Origin: a virus
Length of the DNA stretch: 27,135 bases
Reading direction: 5' to 3' (one strand)
IMG/VR virus record: IMGVR_UViG_3300009375_000026
Coordinates: 1 to 27,135 of that record
Shown one piece after another: positions 24,245 through 27,135 of the stretch (the stretch's first letter is position 1; the number at the start of each line of letters is the position of its first letter). A program made the position numbers and the translations under genes. The notes below the pieces were generated by a model that was not told where the DNA came from, searched no databases, and saw nothing but the letters and a program-made list of their open reading frames with translations.

Positions 24245-24763
24245 TTACGCACCACTTGGTACTTTATAGCCTGTAAATACAGTTGGTACAGTTCCCAATG
24301 GAACTCCAACTCCCTGTACTTGTTTTAAATGTGTATCAAATGCTTTTATCAATTGGTCAATAAAATCATCTACACTTTTGTTTTTAATTCCTTCTGCGTC
24401 AATAAATGCTCCAGTTACACCTGGAACTACTACAACACACATATTACTTGAAACGGCTCCAGTCCAATATATTTTTAATGCCGTATCTAATGCTACTGAA
24501 AATGGTGGGAATGGTAATGGACTTTTTAAACACCAATTTAACATTCCTGCCATTAATTTTTTTAATGGTGATTTAACTATTATTCCTGGAACAGTTGCAC
24601 TTCCTTGTCCTTTTTGTGTTCCACCAAAGTATGGTATACCAGGTACTGCGGTTTTAACTGCTTTATCATATGAATCAGCAATTGCTGTTCCTACATCATC
24701 ACCCTTTTCTAAGGCTGCTTTATATTCAACTCTAAATAATTCCCAACCTATTTTTTCTGCCAT
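24245..24763 (-). CDS. Unrecognised baseplate-region protein (172 aa)
   Basis: A 172-residue protein directly after the gp5-like hub gene. The sequence has a short helical start (WELFRVEYKAALEKGDDVGT), a Gly/Pro-rich middle (PGIPYFGGTQKGQGSATVPG), a hydrophobic but Pro-broken stretch (SPLPFPPFSVALDTALKIYW) and VVVVPGVTGAFIDAEG near 110-125, then a helix (VDDFIDQLIKAFDTHLKQ). There is no signal peptide, and the hydrophobic parts look like a buried core rather than TM helices. Gene position in contractile tail clusters often holds spike-tip or hub-assembly proteins, but no PAAR motif is evident. The ribosome site is weak (GGTAGAA). Confidence 0.6.
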   Translation of the reverse strand: MAEKIGWELFRVEYKAALEKGDDVGTAIADSYDKAVKTAVPGIPYFGGTQKGQGSATVPGIIVKSPLKKLMAGMLNWCLKSPLPFPPFSVALDTALKIYWTGAVSSNMCVVVVPGVTGAFIDAEGIKNKSVDDFIDQLIKAFDTHLKQVQGVGVPLGTVPTVFTGYKVPSGA

Positions 24764-24764
24764 T

Positions 24765-25904
24765 TTATTCTACCGTATTCTTTGGACTTTTTATTGATGG
24801 TACACCTAACGCACTTTTTAATTTTTGTAATATTGGTTGTCCTGCAACAACTTGTACAGGACCTGTAGGTGCCAATAATCCAGTTTCTATTAATGTTAAA
24901 ATATCATTCAATACTGCTTCTAATTTATCACCCAACACCATTGGTTCAGTTGCACCTGAACTACCAATTTTTGTTACTGGTGATTCAATCACAACTTCAC
25001 TAACTGCTCCTATAGAGACATTGTTATGACTAAACATTCCAATATCTCCACCGTTCTTAGTATTAAATATAATCCTATCCGAACTTAATAAAATATTTTT
25101 ACCCTCATATGGAGCTGTAACTACTTTACTTTCTATTCCTGGAGTAAACTCTAATTTTTGATTTGTAGTCAAGTAAATACTTGAACCATCCGTATCAATC
25201 TTTTCTTCTACTGGTTGTTTTGGTTCAGGAAACTCATCTTTACTTTGTCCAACATTTAAAATAATATTTGGTGAATCTTCATTTTCATTCTTTATATCAC
25301 TACCAATTCTTATAGTGTTTCCATGTCTACCTTCAAATATTACATCACCCTCGTGTGGTAATAATTTGCGAGAATCTTTTGTCTTCTTTAAATAATATCC
25401 AAGTTCAGCACTTTTATCATCTGTATTTGGTGTGTCTAAACCAAACAAAGATTTAAGTGTGTTCTTTCTTTTTAATCTACTAATTCCATGTTGTGAATTA
25501 AAATTAGGATTACCAAATACATTTAATTGTGTTGTATAATAATATTGTCCAAGATACTGAACTCCTATCACAATCTCTCCAACTGCTGGTAAATTGTTTA
25601 TACTTGGATTCATCGGTTTAAAATTTTTACATTTATCTATTGTCTTACCTTGTTCCGAATAAACAAACCTACCAAGAATCCCACCAATAAAAGCATAATC
25701 TGGTTTATCTTCAGATGTTTTTGGAAATGATGGTTTACTCTCATCTAAATGTACATCCAAAATTTCTACTGGTTCTAATTCATAAAATTCTTCCGATTGG
25801 ACTAATTGTTTAAATAGTCTCATCGTTGATTCTACATTTTGTATTCTATTAGATTGAAGTGGTCCTGATTGTGCCCCACCCTTCTTTTTCATTTTTACTG
25901 GCAT
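24765..25904 (-). CDS. 5: gp5-like baseplate hub/central spike protein without lysozyme domain
   Basis: A 379-residue protein. Residues about 70-125 fit the OB-fold of T4 gp5/VgrG (GGILGRFVYSEQGK, PAVGEIVIGVQYLGQYYYTT). Residues 180-310 repeat short beta strands with D/N-rich turns (GDVIFEGRHGNTIRIGSD, IYLTTNQKLEFTP, ILLSSDRIIFNTKNGG, IGMFSHNNVSIGA), typical of the spike beta-helix. Then VTKIGSSGATEPMVLGDKL leads to a C-terminal helix. T4 gp5 has 575 residues with a lysozyme domain between OB and helix; none is visible here, so wall digestion must come from elsewhere or is not needed. It begins immediately after the preceding stop (TAA-ATG). Confidence 0.85.
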   Translation of the reverse strand: MPVKMKKKGGAQSGPLQSNRIQNVESTMRLFKQLVQSEEFYELEPVEILDVHLDESKPSFPKTSEDKPDYAFIGGILGRFVYSEQGKTIDKCKNFKPMNPSINNLPAVGEIVIGVQYLGQYYYTTQLNVFGNPNFNSQHGISRLKRKNTLKSLFGLDTPNTDDKSAELGYYLKKTKDSRKLLPHEGDVIFEGRHGNTIRIGSDIKNENEDSPNIILNVGQSKDEFPEPKQPVEEKIDTDGSSIYLTTNQKLEFTPGIESKVVTAPYEGKNILLSSDRIIFNTKNGGDIGMFSHNNVSIGAVSEVVIESPVTKIGSSGATEPMVLGDKLEAVLNDILTLIETGLLAPTGPVQVVAGQPILQKLKSALGVPSIKSPKNTVE

Positions 25905-26285
25905 TTAATTATCTAACTTGGATGTTATATTATCTGAATGATCCTGTAATTCATTTACTGTATGTTCTATACTTGTCATCAATTGTTCTTTCTCTTTATC
26001 AGATAAACCGAATTCTTCATCCGAATCACCTGATTTAGCAGCAGTAGCCAACCTCTGAACTATTGTTGCTAACTTAACTAATTGTTCATCATTCTTAACA
26101 TTGATTTCCAAATACTCTTTTAGCATTGGAATTATTTGCACAGCTGTATCACCATCTTTGATGAATCCAACAACTTCTTTCATTAACACTTCTAATTGTT
26201 TTTTGTTAGTTACTGAATTATCATAGATGTCTTTGAATACATCTGAAAGGGATTTTCCCTCAAAAACTTCAAAATCGATTGCCAT
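25905..26285 (-). CDS. Small helical protein heading the baseplate operon
   Basis: A 126-residue acidic, almost wholly helical protein (MAIDFEVFEGKSLSDVFKDI, then helices with LEVLMKEVVGFIKDG and VKLATIVQRLATAAK, and a coiled-coil-like end EQLMTSIEHTVNELQDHSDN). I use ATG 26285, with AGG 8 nt upstream, rather than an in-frame ATG at 26330 that would cover the putative promoter and has a non-conserved-looking extension. First gene of the long minus-strand baseplate block and just before the hub gene. Tail or baseplate assembly factor is a guess; the family is not recognised. Confidence 0.65.
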   Translation of the reverse strand: MAIDFEVFEGKSLSDVFKDIYDNSVTNKKQLEVLMKEVVGFIKDGDTAVQIIPMLKEYLEINVKNDEQLVKLATIVQRLATAAKSGDSDEEFGLSDKEKEQLMTSIEHTVNELQDHSDNITSKLDN

Positions 26286-26314
26286 ATTATTACCTATTTT
26301 TGATTGATTTGATT

Positions 26315-26326
26315 CAATAATAAATA
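26315..26326 (-). promoter_or_regulatory. Putative phage promoter motif (TATTTATTATTG)
   Basis: Minus-strand TATTTATTATTG lies 29 nt before the ATG at 26285 and is identical to the copy at 11874-11885. It would start the 11-kb baseplate operon. Confidence 0.35.
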
Positions 26327-26350
26327 TCAAATTCTCAAAAAATACCGATA

Positions 26351-26358
26351 TATAAATA
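26351..26358 (+). promoter_or_regulatory. T4-type late box TATAAATA on the plus strand
   Basis: An exact TATAAATA about 100 nt before the plus-strand gene at 26461, in a divergent intergenic region. A second candidate -10 (TATACT, 26395-26400) lies nearer the gene without a clear -35. Which one is used cannot be told from sequence. Confidence 0.3.
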
Positions 26359-26374
26359 TATACACTTGTATATA
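26357..26374. repeat. 18-nt inverted repeat, operator-like (TATATACA-CT-TGTATATA)
   Basis: Two perfect 8-base arms separated by CT, overlapping the TATAAATA box in the divergent region between the baseplate operon and the small membrane-protein gene. A dimeric repressor could bind here, but AT-rich palindromes also arise by chance. Confidence 0.4.
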
Positions 26375-26401
26375 CCCATTAATTTTTTGAAATATATACT
26401 A

Positions 26402-26444
26402 TAGTTATTAATGTCGGGTATAAAATCCGACTAATTGATAACTA
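26402..26444 (+). promoter_or_regulatory. Nested hairpin in the 5' leader of the 73-aa membrane-protein gene
   Basis: An outer stem TAGTTAT/ATAACTA (7 pairs, 26402-26408 with 26438-26444) encloses an inner stem GTCGGG/TCCGAC (5 pairs plus a G-U, 26413-26418 with 26426-26431) around the loop TATAAAA. It ends two bases before the ribosome site GGGAG at 26447. This could protect the mRNA or control access to the ribosome site. Confidence 0.55.
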
Positions 26445-26460
26445 ACGGGAGATAAAAACC

Positions 26461-26682
26461 ATGAAGGAAATCATAACACTCGTAAAAGGATGGGTCGATG
26501 ACATTGCTCATTTACTATTATCCTTTGTTGCCATTGGTGCTGTTTCCGAAGTGATATTTGGAACTGGTATCTTCGGTGTTAATGTTATTGGTAACCTAAC
26601 AGCTATAATCAACAACTTCGGCGAATCGGGTTTCGCTGGACTCGTCGCATTGTTAGTGTTAGTGGGTTTATTCCGTAAGTAG
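26461..26682 (+). CDS. Small two-TM membrane protein, independently transcribed
   Basis: A 73-residue protein on the plus strand, opposite to its surroundings. GGGAG lies 9 nt before the ATG, after a nested hairpin leader, and a strong terminator follows 20 nt after the stop. The sequence opens with an amphipathic helix (MKEIITLVKGWVDDIAHLLL), has a first membrane segment at about 15-34 (AHLLLSFVAIGAVSEVIFGT), a Gly/Asn-rich turn (NVIGNLTAIINNFGESG), a second membrane segment at 58-71 (FAGLVALLVLVGLF) and ends RK. Codon choice is less AT-rich than the neighbours, which together with the strong signals suggests high expression. Holin, antiholin or membrane-modifying roles are possible; I do not recognise the family. 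Confidence 0.75.
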   Translation: MKEIITLVKGWVDDIAHLLLSFVAIGAVSEVIFGTGIFGVNVIGNLTAIINNFGESGFAGLVALLVLVGLFRK

Positions 26683-26702
26683 TACTATATCGGATAGATA
26701 AT

Positions 26703-26739
26703 AAAAGGGGGTCAATTGTAAATGGCCCCCCTTTTTTTT
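26703..26739. terminator. Bidirectional rho-independent terminator between convergent genes
   Basis: AAAAGGGGG pairs with CCCCCTTTT around an inner part that can extend with TCA/TGG, followed on the plus strand by eight T residues. Read on the minus strand the same stem is followed by TTTTATTAT, so it can stop transcription from both convergent genes. It is the clearest terminator in the window. Confidence 0.9.
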
Positions 26740-26750
26740 ATGATTTTTTT

Positions 26751-27135
26751 TTATTTTTTTGGTTGATTAAACCAACTACCTGTCCATCTTGTTTCAATTG
26801 AACCAGTAGCCAAATATGACTTCTGTAATTGATGATGGTGTTTCTTCATCACATTAATTACTCGTGTAATATGTTGTGTGTTTGAACCTGTCATCTCACG
26901 AATCAAGATATACAAAGCCTTCTTATTGAAGTTATCAATATTATCTTTCATATCAATCAACTCAACAACTGCATTTGCAACATCTAAATCTTTCTTCCGT
27001 TTAAAAACAGTAGTAAGATTATTTCTCCAATAATCCGCTAACTGAGTTAAATACTCAATTTTAACTTCACGATTTTCTTTTGCACTTTCTTCTGAAATTG
27101 CATCTCGTTTGTAATCCGTAACTTCTTCACCATCG
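26751..27135 (-). CDS. Unrecognised phage protein, 5' end outside window
   Basis: The minus-strand frame is open from the window edge (first whole codon at 27134) to TAA at 26751, giving about 127 residues of the C-terminus. An in-frame ATG occurs at 26951, but the frame stays open and protein-like above it (DGEEVTDYKRDAISEESAKE, then VKIEYLTQLADYWRNNLTTV), so the gene most likely starts beyond the window. The visible part is helical and charged, with IREMTGSNTQHITRVINVMK and KKHHHQLQKSYLATGS, and ends RWTGSWFNQPKK. No catalytic motif, TM helix or signal is seen. It shares the terminator at 26703 with the convergent small gene. Confidence 0.7.
   Translation of the reverse strand, partial: DGEEVTDYKRDAISEESAKENREVKIEYLTQLADYWRNNLTTVFKRKKDLDVANAVVELIDMKDNIDNFNKKALYILIREMTGSNTQHITRVINVMKKHHHQLQKSYLATGSIETRWTGSWFNQPKK

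Noticed and set aside
1-27135. tRNA genes, CRISPR arrays, insertion sequences, integrase or attachment sites
   Set aside because: None seen: coding density leaves no gap over about 180 nt, and the gaps show only promoters, a palindrome, a hairpin and a terminator.

Overview
The window looks like part of the genome of a T4-like marine myovirus. The DNA is AT-rich, genes are packed with 1-14 nt overlaps, and recognisable T4-type baseplate proteins (gp5-, gp25-, gp6- and gp7-like) sit beside T4-type replication and recombination proteins (gp61-like primase, gp46/47-like nuclease). Nearly everything reads on the minus strand, so biological order runs from high to low coordinates. I see no tRNA, rRNA, CRISPR array, insertion sequence or integrase. 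All assignments come from reading motifs by eye; no database search was possible.

Layout in transcription order. (1) 27135-26751: 3' end of an unrecognised gene, convergent with a small plus-strand membrane-protein gene (26461-26682) that has its own structured leader; the two share a strong terminator. (2) 26285-14893: baseplate and tail block, with a small helical protein, gp5-like hub/spike without a visible lysozyme domain, two unknowns, gp25, gp6, a surface-type structural protein, a coiled-coil protein, and a 1592-residue gp7/gpI-like wedge protein carrying an embedded Hint (hedgehog/intein) domain and a LamG-like domain. (3) 14823-11911: three virion structural proteins, two of which share a C-terminal motif. 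(4) 11825-8160: a cassette of small envelope-directed proteins: an MscS-like mini protein, a secreted membrane-anchored basic protein, an outer-membrane barrel candidate, a 19-residue protein with seven cysteines, an MshEN-TM-coiled-coil protein, a cysteine-less exported thioredoxin fold, a holin-like two-TM protein and a tiny basic protein. (5) 8163-7140: a PAP2 phosphatase and an HExxH metallopeptidase, both with N-termini resembling T4 capsid-targeting leaders. (6) 7106-2706: PD-(D/E)xK nuclease, primase and a single-chain Mre11-Rad50 (gp47-gp46) fusion. (7) 2541-2729 on the plus strand: a ribbon-helix-helix-like regulator. (8) 2445-1: a long tail or fibre protein running off the window.

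Host clue: all three proteins with good signal peptides have Gln right after the predicted cleavage site, as described for Bacteroidota (the Q-rule) and, by inference, related FCB phyla such as Marinimicrobia. Strong AGGAG-type ribosome sites argue against typical Flavobacteria, so an FCB host other than classic Bacteroidota is my best guess.

Most notable points: the Hint domain inside a baseplate protein, the phage-encoded envelope cassette, the Mre11-Rad50 fusion with a His-to-Gln change in motif I, and a recurrent 12-nt motif (TAYTTATNNWTG on the minus strand) ahead of five gene groups, which may be the phage's own promoter.
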